Of a stretch of 64,000 nt of DNA, positions 23,280-34,699 are shown piece after piece. Both the position numbers and the translations under genes were made by a program. The stretch's first letter is position 1; the number at the start of each line of letters is the position of its first letter. Source of the DNA: Datnioides undecimradiatus (lineage: Eukaryota; Chordata; Actinopteri; Lobotiformes; Datnioididae); contig WARS01000031.1 in assembly GCA_008933995.1 (NCBI GenBank), positions 1-64,000 of the forward strand, read 5' to 3'. The notes beneath the pieces are model-generated. The model saw only the letters and a list, made by a program, of their open reading frames with translations, did not search any database and was not told the DNA's origin.

Positions 23280-25062
23280 ATAAACTTTCCTCATAAGCGG
23301 CTGTAATCTTCTGAGAATGGCAGGTTTATGTTAAAAAACTAGCAGCACCCCCATTTTATTGTAATTTCAGATATGGTATAATAATATAAGGTAATGGGGC
23401 ACTATTAGAAACCAAAAGGTGTGGGACAGTGTCGGATTATGGCTTGCTGGACAGAAATGTGGGGTTAAAGTTCAGTTATTGTGCAGCACGTGGCTATTTC
23501 AAACGAGTCATGTGTCAGATATATTGGCATTTTAAAGGTAAACAGAAAGGGTTCGTTACACATGAGTCAGAAGGCCATTTGGCCAACATGGTCGTTGCCC
23601 ATCTGTGTGAGCACACAGTGGTCTGCAGATGAGGATAAGTATATCATCTGCACATGAATTTACATTGAATTGTGTGCCATAAAGAGTGTGCTTTGCATTT
23701 CCTGTTGCCGTATAGAAGTTTATAATGTGTAATACAATGTAGGCAGCACTATCTCACTGGAAGATATTTAAGAAAGTGAGCCATAAAAAACCCTTAGCCA
23801 CTGGCTTTAAAACCAATAAAACTAAATGGAGCTGCTGACATTTTTAGTATTGCGTTATTGTAAGTCAGCTTCTCCAACTGCATACGTGTGTGAGTGTGTG
23901 CAGACTACGAGGTTGAGAGTGTCAAAACAGCTGTCAGTCACTGCGACAGAACGCTCAGCAATGTGACGTTAATGACACTCTTGTTAAAATGCGAAACCCG
24001 AGTGATAACAGTGCTGAGCTTAAAGGCCAAAGCTGTCACAGCAGAGGAGAACATGAAGCAGAGCGAAGCAGTGAGGTGGAGAGGAGTGTGGGAGGCTGCT
24101 TGAGGTCACAGATACAGAAGACAACCCCAGCTGTACAGGTGAGCCATGTTGTATCTATCAATCTATCTATACAATTGATAATGATCCCACCTGAAAGTTT
24201 TCATGTTTTATTGTTTTACAACACTAAATTAAAGTTGATTTAATGTGGCTTTTTTGGCACCGACTTCCAAAAAAATGTATGTTAATGTCAAAGTGTAAAC
24301 AGATCTCTACAAAAGGATCGAAATTAATGAATGAGCATGTGATTTCACTTGATTGTAATATAAATACAGTTTTAGGTGAGTCTGTCTACACCATGAACAC
24401 AAATGAGCACTTCACTTCACTGAACATCCCTTGAGTATGGTCATATTAAACATTAACAAATAGAAAAAAGTGTGGCACGGCTCTGGCACAGGACATCCTC
24501 AACAACTGAGTGAGCCTGACTGGCAGTAGATAGAGCGGCCACCATGAGACCTATGACAGCACTAAATGAGTAACCAGCTTCACAGGTGGAGGTTGCAGTA
24601 ACTGCATACAACAGTACTTCACCAGATGCAGCCTTCTGGGAGAGTTGGCAAAGCCTATGGTTAGCCAAAAAACACATGAAGTCATTAACTCATCATACTG
24701 AATGTTACGCATCATCATGGCTACACTGTGCCATCCCCACATGAAGCATGCTAATGGCAGCATCACGCTGTTTCACCTTGTAAATATCCGATATTCTCTC
24801 TCTTCTGTCTCCATTTTTGGTGCGTACCAACTCCTGAGGAAATTATCTGGCTGTTCTGCTAAATGCTGCACTATGCTGCCAGCTAGTTGGTAAATTTGTG
24901 TACCTGCCACTTGGTGCTGAGCAGCTAGTGAGCGGTAGGTCTTTAGAAATGATGAGAGCTGCGAGAGTGAACCAAAACAGTCCGGACAGATGCGCAGAGG
25001 GTCTGATACAAGGCTGTAATTACTGCCAGAGGTTCATGTACTTAACACCGTTTTAAAGGGGG
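23280..25062. other. Intergenic with one exon-like segment
   Basis: Apart from the exon-like segment at 23904-24138, nothing is recognised. Short open frames near 24453-24893 are not supported. The sequence around 24744-24773 faintly resembles a Tc1-like transposase motif but is too short to call. Confidence 0.45.
23904..24138 (+). other. Exon-like segment, possible noncoding RNA exon
   Basis: A GT-rich tract ending GTGTGTGCAG (AG at 23902-23903) precedes a 235-base segment that ends ACAG before GTGAGC (24139). The interior is purine-rich with GAAGCAGAGCGAAGCAG, like exonic splicing enhancers, and CG dinucleotides are more frequent than in the flanks. Two short overlapping frames are open but match nothing I know. 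It could be an exon of an unannotated long noncoding RNA or chance. Confidence 0.2.
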
Positions 25063-25101
25063 TCTATCTATCTATCTATCTATCTATGTCTGTCTGTCTA
25101 T
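25063..25101. repeat. (TCTA)n / (TCTG)n microsatellite
   Basis: A tetranucleotide run of TCTA units grades into TGTC units, with one interruption. Confidence 0.9.
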
Positions 25102-27952
25102 GGGAGTGCTGATGGCCCTATGTGCGCCCTGCGAACCTCAGACTGTTGCTAACAACATTCGTCATTTCCCTCTGAAAAAAAGACATTTTTGTCAGCGTAA
25201 TCAAACCCTGATGTCCCTCATTTTCTCAACACCATTTTGTGATGAATTCCCATCTGCAAAGTATTTCCGAATACTTTGCCCAAGGAGGTGTAATTTAAAT
25301 AATATCAGTCACCGTGCTGCTGCCAGAATAAGAATTATGTCCGCGCTAATATCTCATCTGACACGCAGCAGAGGAAAGACTTTCCTCCTGAATAACAAAA
25401 ATGCAATAATTCACCCAACGTTATTATCAACCTAATTATAATGGGAAATATAGCGTGAGTCCCCTTTCCTGCTTGAATTCAGAACAAATTAGCAAAATGA
25501 TCAGTTATGTTAATCTTGTTCAGGATGGTTGACTATCATTCATTTAAAGACCACAACAGAGATGTTTAATGGCTTTGAATTACCAGAGATATTGGGTAAA
25601 ATGAGGCCACAAACTAAAACACATACTCAACAATTCCTTCTCCCTGGTCTCATTTAAAGGTCACATGAACCATATAAATATTAAACATTCATATCAAATT
25701 TACCATAGTGTGCAAACTAACCACACACCAAGAGTCATCCCATTTTCCAGACATATTTTCATAATTATATCACTATAACAAATTTAATGAGAGCAATCAG
25801 CACTGAACATTTTTGCCTCCAAGGAAGCAGAGGTCCCAGTCAGTCACAGAGGTACTTCTTGGTCATTCTCTATTAATTTGCAGAGTGTGTTCTCCGAGTG
25901 TCAGGGTCTCGGCAGTGTCGTTCCCCAATGACTCCTACCTCCAAGCCCGCTGCACGAGGGGGGCCCTAATTAGACTCTCATGTGTATTTAATGGACTCGC
26001 TGCCTTTGGTCCTGTGAGAGAGCGCCTGATGCTACAATACAACCTCTGTATGAAAGTCCCTCCACACATGGGAGTCACTTTGCAGAGTGTGTAACGTGTG
26101 CATGTGTGTGTCTGTGTGTGGATGTGCTTGACAAGGCCCAAACCTGAAGCTTAACTGCAGCAGTCAGATATTTCGTATTATTCTCCAGGCTCTGTCCATT
26201 ATTTGGATCCAGGATTATATCTGCAAAGTACACACAAGCAAACAAAAACACAGCTTACATTGTCATCTTTTACACATTCTCCTTTGTGCCTGCAAATAAT
26301 TAGTTAGTAATCGCTTAGGCATAAAAAATGGCTTTATTTAACCACATTTAACAGCTGTGGTGTCTGACTCAACTCAACTCAAACAAATGCAGTCGTATTA
26401 ATCATTATTAATAGGTATTATTAATAATACATAATTATAATGCATTATTTTCTGCAGTGAAACTGTGAAATATTTTTTAAATTAAAATCTTAATGTTAAT
26501 ATTCTCAAAAATCAATCAATCAATAAATAAAGTTAGTTAGTTTTGAGCATTTAAAGACGACCAGGGAGCAGAACAGTTGGTTTAAAAGGTCAATATCTCC
26601 TTTTCTTTTGACCTAATTATGTTTAGCCATATATATAATGATTTTCAATTTTATGTCCGTCTTTATTCTGGATAATTTACACAACACGCTGCCAGCAATT
26701 TTAATAGAATCTGAAAACGTTCACAGTGAGGTCAGGATCAACCAGGCCAAAAGGGAACATTGTTTCTGTAAGAGATGTTTCAATTAAATATTCCAAATAT
26801 TTTACATTGTTATTTGATATTCACTAATTATTAACCCTGTATTAATTTGTAGATGTCTCCTTTATTTGTCCTATATATATTTGTCCTGAACACTCTCTTA
26901 AATGTGTTTTGTTATGCATTTAACTCCACATATGAAATACGTCCAACCAAAGCAGTCTGTGACACTAAATGAAGCTATGTGGCAAGGCTAATGAGTGAGT
27001 GAGAAAGTAAATGAGTAAAAAATTTGGGGTGGACTGAGCCTTTTAAATAAAATGCACGGGTCTAACTGCTCATAAATCCTCTTGTTAGCTTGCACAGAAA
27101 CTTCCTGCAACAGTGTCACAGTTTTGATTCTGCACATTGGCGAGCGGCTGCTTAACTCTCGCCCATTTGAATGTTTTCACTTTCAGACATGGACGGTTCT
27201 AATGAGGACAGACATCTGGACCAATCTCACAATACGGCGCTGTGATGAATGTGACCCCTGTGGTAAGCCCTTGCCCCCAACCCCACCAGGACACATAAAG
27301 CAGTAGCGCAGCCCCTGTTAAAGGGCTGCACAGGAACATAAATCGGTTCTGGCGCTTCTTAACTGTCCAATTTGCATGGCCCCTACACAAAGAGGCTAAC
27401 GATGTTTTACAAGACAAACACGCACAAACGTGTCCACAAAAACACTCACTCAGGTAGACGAAAATATGGCGCTTACTTGTTGTGCAAATGTTACACATGT
27501 TTGTGACCAGTGCATAGTATGCTTTTATGTAAATATGAATAGGATTTAACCCCTTTTTGAGGGGACTAAACCTTGAAACTACAAACGTGAATTGTGTGGG
27601 GAAAACCAACTAATCAGATACAAAAGATGAAATCTCTGAGAGAAAAGCAAAACATTTTTTAAAGTGAGTGAAAAAGGCAGGAAATGGAGAAGAAGTGAGA
27701 CTGCCGATGGGAAAAGGCAAGATGAAGAGGGTGGTGAGATGGGAGTCTGGGTAGTTTTATCTGGTGGGCAGGGAGACGGTGGCGGGAGGATCTGTCTCTG
27801 TTAGAGAGAACACGGGCCTGTTATTAAAGCCATTCATCACTGGCTGAATATTCTCCCTTTAATAGGCTCTGTCGTTAATTACCCAACTTTGTCAAGATAA
27901 GGAGTCAGGGGCTCTCTGTTTTCTTGGCCCATACACAGACAGGCTCACAAGT

Positions 27953-27953
<1 letters not shown>
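25102..27953. other. Intergenic with several candidate regulatory stretches
   Basis: No gene is visible. Three stretches have balanced composition and homeodomain cores: 25850-26065 (CCCTAATTAGACTC in the middle), 27070-27320 and 27790-27905 (TTAATAGGCTC, GTTAATTACCC). At 26437-26448 there is a perfect palindrome ATAATGCATTAT, a shape that POU dimers can bind. The remainder is AT-rich and featureless. Confidence 0.35.

Positions 27954-28006
<53 letters not shown>
27954..28006. repeat. (CA)n microsatellite
   Basis: An uninterrupted CA dinucleotide run of 53 bases. Confidence 0.97.
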
Positions 28007-28008
<2 letters not shown>

Positions 28009-29416
28009 TTTCTCTTTCTCTTAGACTCACATGCTTAAGCACATCATCAGGTGATGGGACACGGTTTCACAGGTGCAGAAGGAAAAAGACACACAAATGC
28101 AGATCAGAGGAAACCTTGTCTACCTCTTTCTTTCTGTCTCTTCCAAGAACCAAAGAGTTAACCTGCAAGAAAATCAACACCTGTACAATTTAATACAATC
28201 CAGTACAAAAGCCCTGCAAGGCATATTATCATTGAGAATCCTGTTATGGTCGTTTTTTCAAAGATTGTTAATGAGAGGTTGCTTCAACTCAGAGTTGTAA
28301 TGGACTTCATTTTTTAATAGTCAGGCTGACGCAATCAGTTTATCCATGAAATTTTAGATGTGATTTGGAAATTTTGATCATTTGATGTTCTTCCCAGTTA
28401 CAAGCCTAAACTTAATTTGTTCATGTGTCTTTAAACATGTGTAATAGCTGCTTTGCAGTGTCTTCTATAATGGTGGCATGGGCTGAAGTACAGACTACAA
28501 AACTGAGCTGCTTTCTTCTGATTCTACTTACTGCATTTCAACAACTAAACTTCTCTTTACTGCATGATATTTTGTTTCATGTTAATATTTTACACAAAAT
28601 ACTGTTCAGCAGTTTATAAAACATGGAGCAGTTTTCCAGATAAATACTACAAAACTTGCTAACAGTGAAACACACAATGCAGTAAATGCAATAATGATAA
28701 TGATCCAGTAACAGACTTTAATATATACAGTGATAGTACATGTATCTACCGGTGCTATTATTCTGTATTATGAGTAGTTTCACTTGTAATGGAGTGGTTT
28801 TAGGTTTCAGTGTTCGTGAGAGAGGACTTTTATTATAGTAAAATGAATATCTTTGTGTTATGAAATGCTGATTAGACAAAATGAGACATTTGAGGACATC
28901 TCTTTTGGGCTCTAGGAAACGGTGATGAGCATATATCATTATTATTATACATATTACAGATAAAACTGATTTATTGAATAATCTAGAAAATTAGCAGCAG
29001 ATTAATCGACACTAGTTACAGTTACAGCCCCAGTGAGGTCTGAGTATCCCAGCTTTACTCATGTAAACAGACTCCATAGGTAGCATTATGGAGTAAGATT
29101 GCACTCTACTTGTCTCCAGGCTGTCTCATCAGTAGGACTTCATTTATGTTGAGCTAAATGTATCAGCTGCCCTGTATAGAGGGCTATAAGACCACAACAT
29201 CCTCCTCCTCCCCTTTATCCCCAATCAGACTCTTTTGTGATCCTTTTATAATTAGCCACTTAACTATCCGGCAGAATGGAACTGTGGCTGTAAAGCATTT
29301 ACAAGGGTCCTCGACAGGACACGCCAGCACCTTTTGTTTAGCAATTAGTTTGTCTGTGAGAGGGACAAGACAAATAGGCTGGGAGAGCATCTGGTGGCCC
29401 TTACTGCCTGGGAGAT

Positions 29417-29449
<33 letters not shown>

Positions 29450-31250
29450 CAGAGAGGAGCTGGGGAAGAAGAAAGAAAAAGGTTCAGAGCAACAATAAGG
29501 ATCGTACCACAAGGATTTGCTACAAGGGCTGTAAAGTTTACAGTCTGAGGAAACTGATCTGGAAATGAATAAAGCAGCTCTGACAAATATGATGATAAGA
29601 GACTCAGAGAGGGCTGTGTAATAGGGACCTATTTTTCGCACACTACTGATTAAGAACTGGCTAAGTGTCTGTAGAGATTCCCATGTGCACAATGCAGCAC
29701 AGGCAGAGTTTAGTATGAGTCCCAATAGAGTTTCCTTTAGTACCCAGTCATTTACATTGTAGTTATCTGGAGATAGAAGAAATGCAAGGCAGTGTGACAA
29801 CCGCTCCATTGATCCCTTTGGCCTGATTAGCTCACCAGTGTACCATCAAAGCAAACTAATCAGATACATTGATCATGGGATACTTTTTAACGCTTCCCCA
29901 GGCAATAATATGATTTTTCTCAAGTCAAATTACTAGTTAGTTATCTGTTGAGAGGTGATGCCTGACATGTGGGACATTTAACATTTCCTATGAGATGTCA
30001 GTGAGAGTCAATGGCCCGATTTCTCCGGAACTGTTGAGCAGTGATACAGTAATGACAATAAAGTGCCATTTAATTTCCTCAAGCAGTTGTTGTAATTTCT
30101 GGGAGGCCAGTTTTGTCAGACTCAGAGTGAACAATAGATGTTACTCACTGCTGTTACGCTGGCTTCGTCACGTTTTCTGCTACTTTCACATTTGTCCAGA
30201 AGAGGTTGCTGTGTTCCCTGCATACAACAGGACGTGGACGGTCATGACAGATCCCAAACTCTTCTTTCTATGAGACAGAGAGGGGATGACAAAGAGGTGC
30301 TGGGTGTAAAATCGCTGGAATTGAAGATCTGTTGAAGGCAGCTTGTCTTCTCATTGTAGCCCTTAAACAGACTCAGCAGTTTGCACATATTTTTGATGTT
30401 CAAATAACACAATAATACAAACTTAAAATCAAATTTGTGTTTTTGTATCATACTTTTGAGGCTATTTGGTGCCTGCTAAGCATATTTTCCCTCCAAAAAA
30501 AGAGAAATATTTCTATTGATAGTTGTCAGTCTGCAGCCCCTCAACACTGAACACCCACTAATTGATTATTGATGTCATTTTCATCATTGACAGTAGGGGG
30601 CAGGATCCATACATTGATGAGACTTCCATTATGTGCAGGTCAAGTAATTGTACATTGATGTCTTTTAACACACATTTAACACAATTACACAACTTCAGAG
30701 GATGATATTTTGCTTGTTGACTCACACGTGTTGATTTGCCTGGACTGTGGCAAAGAAGCGCTCTGACTGTACAGCACATGCCTTTTGAACGGGATGTAAA
30801 GGAAGAAGAGCTCAGTTTGGGTCTTCAGAGTTAAATGTTCCTTATCCCATTTACACCAATATCTAAACAAGCCTCATGATGGAGCCTGAACAGCTGTGAG
30901 AGATACAAGTCCTCTCTCTGATACCTGTGTTCCCGTGATGCCAGTGATCAAACGCTGTGATAGCATAACATCCCTCCCTGTCTGTCACACCCTCGGGCTA
31001 AACATCAGCGGAGCTCCTCGCAGCTGGCAAATGTTCTCATGACAAAGTTAAAATGTCTCGATTAATATCTGACTACTCTGCTTTTTTTTGTCACTTATCC
31101 ATGTCTGTGCTCTGGCTGCTTATCTGTCTTGTGATTTCTGCTGGATTCATCCACCTTGCTAGTATCACTGTATCAGCAGAGAGACTTGATTCAGAAGAAC
31201 TGAAGAACACACCCCTGGTTGTTTTGATGAGTGTGCTTTCTACTGATGAT
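28007..31250. other. Intergenic; candidate element at about 29150-29400
   Basis: No gene is visible. The stretch 29150-29400 is balanced, non-repetitive and contains TTATAATTAGCC and TTTAGCAATTAG homeodomain-type cores, so it may be a conserved noncoding element. A long minus-strand frame over 29345-29809 partly reads through the GA repeat and is rejected as coding. Confidence 0.4.
29411..29458. repeat. (GA)n microsatellite
   Basis: A GA/AG run of about 24 bases followed by imperfect ACAGAGAG units. Confidence 0.9.
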
Positions 31251-31384
31251 ACATCAGTGGCGCCTTTTGTGCCTTTAAAATCCCAACAAATATATTTAAG
31301 TCTTATAATACTGGAGCATAATGACGTAAACATTTTAAATTGTTTTGTTATTACAAAATGGATCATGGATAACATTTTTGATTC

Positions 31385-31472
31385 TGTGCTATTTCTTTAA
31401 TCATCTCAGGACTATTCGTATTTGTTTGGTGACCCCTCAGGAGGGTCTCAACCCACAGGCTGGGAGCCACTG
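31385..31472 (-). mobile_element. hAT-type DNA transposon terminal fragment
   Basis: Read on the minus strand the segment starts CAGTGGCTCCCAGCCTGTGG, closely resembling the CAGTGGTTCTCAACC terminal repeat common to many hAT elements. It continues with GACCCTCC and GAGGGGTCACC, a pattern seen in fish hAT ends. The adjoining CCCTAGAT (31473-31480) fits the 8-base hAT target preference. A possible partner end CAGTGGCGCC at 31255 matches 9 of 10 bases but lacks a matching duplication, so the left boundary is uncertain. Confidence 0.5.
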
Positions 31473-31480
31473 CCCTAGAT

Positions 31481-33990
31481 GGTGTCCACCCGTGCCAGGA
31501 AGTGAAAGTCCCAACAGCAGTGTTTCTCCTTCTCGACAGTTAATGTCTCATCCATCCATCAAGTTTTAACCAGGCTTCATGCATGATGGCGTGTGACTTA
31601 AAAGCCTGGCTAGTCAGACCTAATTAGCTGACGCCTAATCAGACAGAGTCCCCGTACAAGGACACAAAGTGGATTGTAGGGAGCAGTAAAGACCTTCTCT
31701 GGGACTGACTCAGCAGAGGAACACAAAGACTTACACGCAGACTCAGACCCCGTCTGTGCTAACGTGCAAAAACCCTGAAACAATATCAAAAACGTTTGAT
31801 TGTCTGATGGCACATGAGCTCAATTAACTACAAATAAGACTTAAATGTAAATATGTAAATGCATCTGAAGGACCAAACTTCCTCTCGCACTTCAAACAGT
31901 CTCTTCTGCCTAAATGTCTGTGTTCCTCTTGTGTCTCTGTTTCCACATCTGTTCAATTGCACCCTTGTTAATCATTTCTGTGGTGCTGCCTTTTTACTGG
32001 ACCTCTGAGACCTAAACCCCGGTGTACCTGTTCGGGGTTTGATTAACACTGCATTTTAGCACACACTATTCAAACCCAGTGGAGAGAGCTTTAAAGGTTT
32101 GTGCGCCAAAGGTAATGTAGCCTGTGGTACAGGACAGATGGAGAAGTGATAAATGGGGAGGAGGGATGGTTGTGAGTCAATTCTTTTTGGCTTCATTGTA
32201 TCAAAACTGTTCATGACATGGAGCTGCTGAGTTGGAGAGGTTTTTCTCTTTGAGGTGGTGCTTTTCAGGGTGGTGTAATCTAAGAGGAGAGCACTTCAGA
32301 GGACGGGAGGACAGGACAGCAGATAGGAGAGGACGAGACAGGAGGAGGCAGAACAGCGGTGCAACAGCCATGTCTCCTCACTCTGTCAGTCCTGCGCACT
32401 AAAATATTGAAAAGCTTTTGTTTTGCCTAGTTAAACATGCACTGATGTGACACAAACTGTGAACAATGCCATTTCACACACACGGGAATCCTCTCTTTTC
32501 ATAATTCATGATCGAGTGATGACGGCAGCCAGGCACCTCAGATTGCTCTCACCATTATACAGCTGGTACATACATACTTTAAAAAAACCCATTTAGCTCA
32601 GTAAAGATATAACAGTGTGAAAATGAATGTGTGGGATGTACTTGTCAATTACAATGATCTCAGGCTGGATTTTCAGAAACACATGAGCAAAACTGACCTG
32701 TTTTAAGAGGTTGTTTGTCTTCTCAGGTCAGGCTGGTGAAAGAAGAGTTTATTGTCCTTTCTGATTCTCTGTAACACTGAATTGAAAAAGGTGACTTAGA
32801 GCCCATTATAACTTTTTCCCCAACAGTGGCACATTTTCTTGCTGAAAAGGGACAGCACTGAGGTAATATGAAACTCAGTTAGATGCAAGTACAGATATTT
32901 TTTGAGCAAATAGGTCAGTCTGCAGTTCTCATTGGACCAGACGCCAGCGTCACAAAGTTGCTTAAAGAGAAATCTTGAAAGGTTATCTGAGAAAGGAGTT
33001 AGAGGATGTTTTAAGAAGTTATTACAGACGCAATTATCTGGTGTTCTCTGACATCACTCTCATCTGTTACTTCCCTTCCCCAACTGAAGCGGCACTGTTA
33101 AGGACAATTGTTCTGGTTGGCTTTAATTATTCTGGACTTCAGGTGCCTGACTTTTGAAGAAGTCAAAGGACAATTGAGTTTAAATGCTTAGTTTGCTAAC
33201 TTCTTTTAATGAGACACAGCACGAAATAAAACAGTAATAGGCTGATCTTAAAAAAAAAAAAGCAGTAGCTCGATAAATCAGCTGAACTGATACTTTGGCT
33301 GCTATACCTTATTGCCATAGCAAGATATGTGTTGGTGTCGATGTGCAACATGATGTACATGTCATGCATTTATAGAAATGTCAAACATATAATGCAAGTG
33401 ATAAATTATAGAAATGTACAATATAAGTTATAAAAACGTAATACAAATAATTTGAATTGTGATATTATCAAGATTACTTATATATATATAATATATAATA
33501 GTATCCATACTAATAGTAATGACATGTTTTGACATCAAACTGTCATTAACCTTGTCATTGTGTAGAAGTAAGAGTTTACTGAGAAATAGATGGCACCATT
33601 TTGATTCATTGAAACTTTTTTTTGGCTTTTTTAAAGCGTCTAATGAAAATACTTCATCTTCCTCTGTGAATCTGGCAGGCTCCCTTAATGACAGATTCAT
33701 TTCTGTTGTTTCTATATTATTCATGTTCTCAAACACACACTGAAGGAGAACATATGTGGGTCCTCAGATTCAGCACTAACAGTGATGGTACCCACACAGT
33801 CACAGCTCACCTGTGAAATAAATGATGTCACACCTCAAGTGAAGAGAGAGAGAATCCCACTGACACGACTGACTCTGGCCTTGGCCCCAGCTAAATCCAG
33901 TCTGTAGGCAATCTGAACCCTAAAGACATGGAGACAGGGATTCAGCAATGACACAGTGATCATCCTACAGCATAAAACACCACTCAGAAG
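31481..33990. other. Intergenic, mostly featureless
   Basis: No gene is visible. The stretch 31560-31660 is balanced with CCTAATTAGCTGACGCCTAATC and could be a small regulatory element. An A/T alternating tract lies at about 33478-33500. A G/A-rich patch (32280-32345) has no other features. Confidence 0.45.
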
Positions 33991-33994
33991 GACC

Positions 33995-34038
<44 letters not shown>
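33995..34038. repeat. Compound (CT)n(CA)n microsatellite
   Basis: A CT run to 34020 is followed directly by CA units to 34038. Confidence 0.95.
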
Positions 34039-34630
34039 AAATTTCACACAGAGAATGCCTGGGATGTCGTGAGCATGAATTATACATCTCTCCAGAGGAT
34101 TTACTCTTTTCACTTCCTCTTCTTACCTGCTTTTTTATTTTTCCATCTTATTTTTCCTCTTCGTAAAAATCAATAACAATATGAGGTTTAAACTAATACA
34201 ACAGAAGCCACGTTTTTACCAGCAGAGCACTTGATCAGTCAGCAGAAAAAATGATAGTTTTAAATGATCTGCATCAAAGACACATGAGCAGGAGCAACAC
34301 TGGATGTTGGATGAATGCAATCTTAGCCGGTCATGGATACCTCCATGTTCAGTATCTTTTACTCCGTGTCTGCATGTGCAAATGTAACCACAGCATATAC
34401 TTTTCATTGTTCAGATAAAGAAAAGGAATCCATGCAATGAACTGTTGTTTATTTCTAATATGAGAATGCTACCACACACATAAGAACCAACACATGTAAG
34501 AAGGTTCATGGTGAAAAAGTCACTAGTGATGAATAAATTATTTCATCATCACTGTGGGGAACCTGATTTCTACTGACATTCAACGAACATGTTTTCAGAA
34601 GATGAGGAGGTATGGGTCAGCAAATTAAAC

Positions 34631-34651
34631 TGTGTGTGTGTGTGTGTGTGT
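34631..34651. repeat. (TG)n microsatellite
   Basis: A TG dinucleotide run, followed by interrupted GT/CG units to about 34690. Confidence 0.9.
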
Positions 34652-34699
34652 TCATGCGCATTTGTTCGTGTGTGTGCCTGTGCGTGTGTGAGACTGCGA

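Noticed and set aside
24744..24779. Short resemblance to a Tc1-like transposase motif (KHGGGSIMLWG versus KHANGSITLFH)
   Set aside because: Only about 11 residues with 6 identities and no terminal repeats or further transposase sequence nearby, so chance cannot be excluded.
27199..27609. 136-codon minus-strand frame
   Set aside because: Random-looking composition with no recognisable domain; it sits in a stretch more likely to be regulatory.
29345..29809. 154-codon minus-strand frame
   Set aside because: It reads through a GA microsatellite as Ser/Leu repeats and has no domain, splice structure or homologue I recognise.
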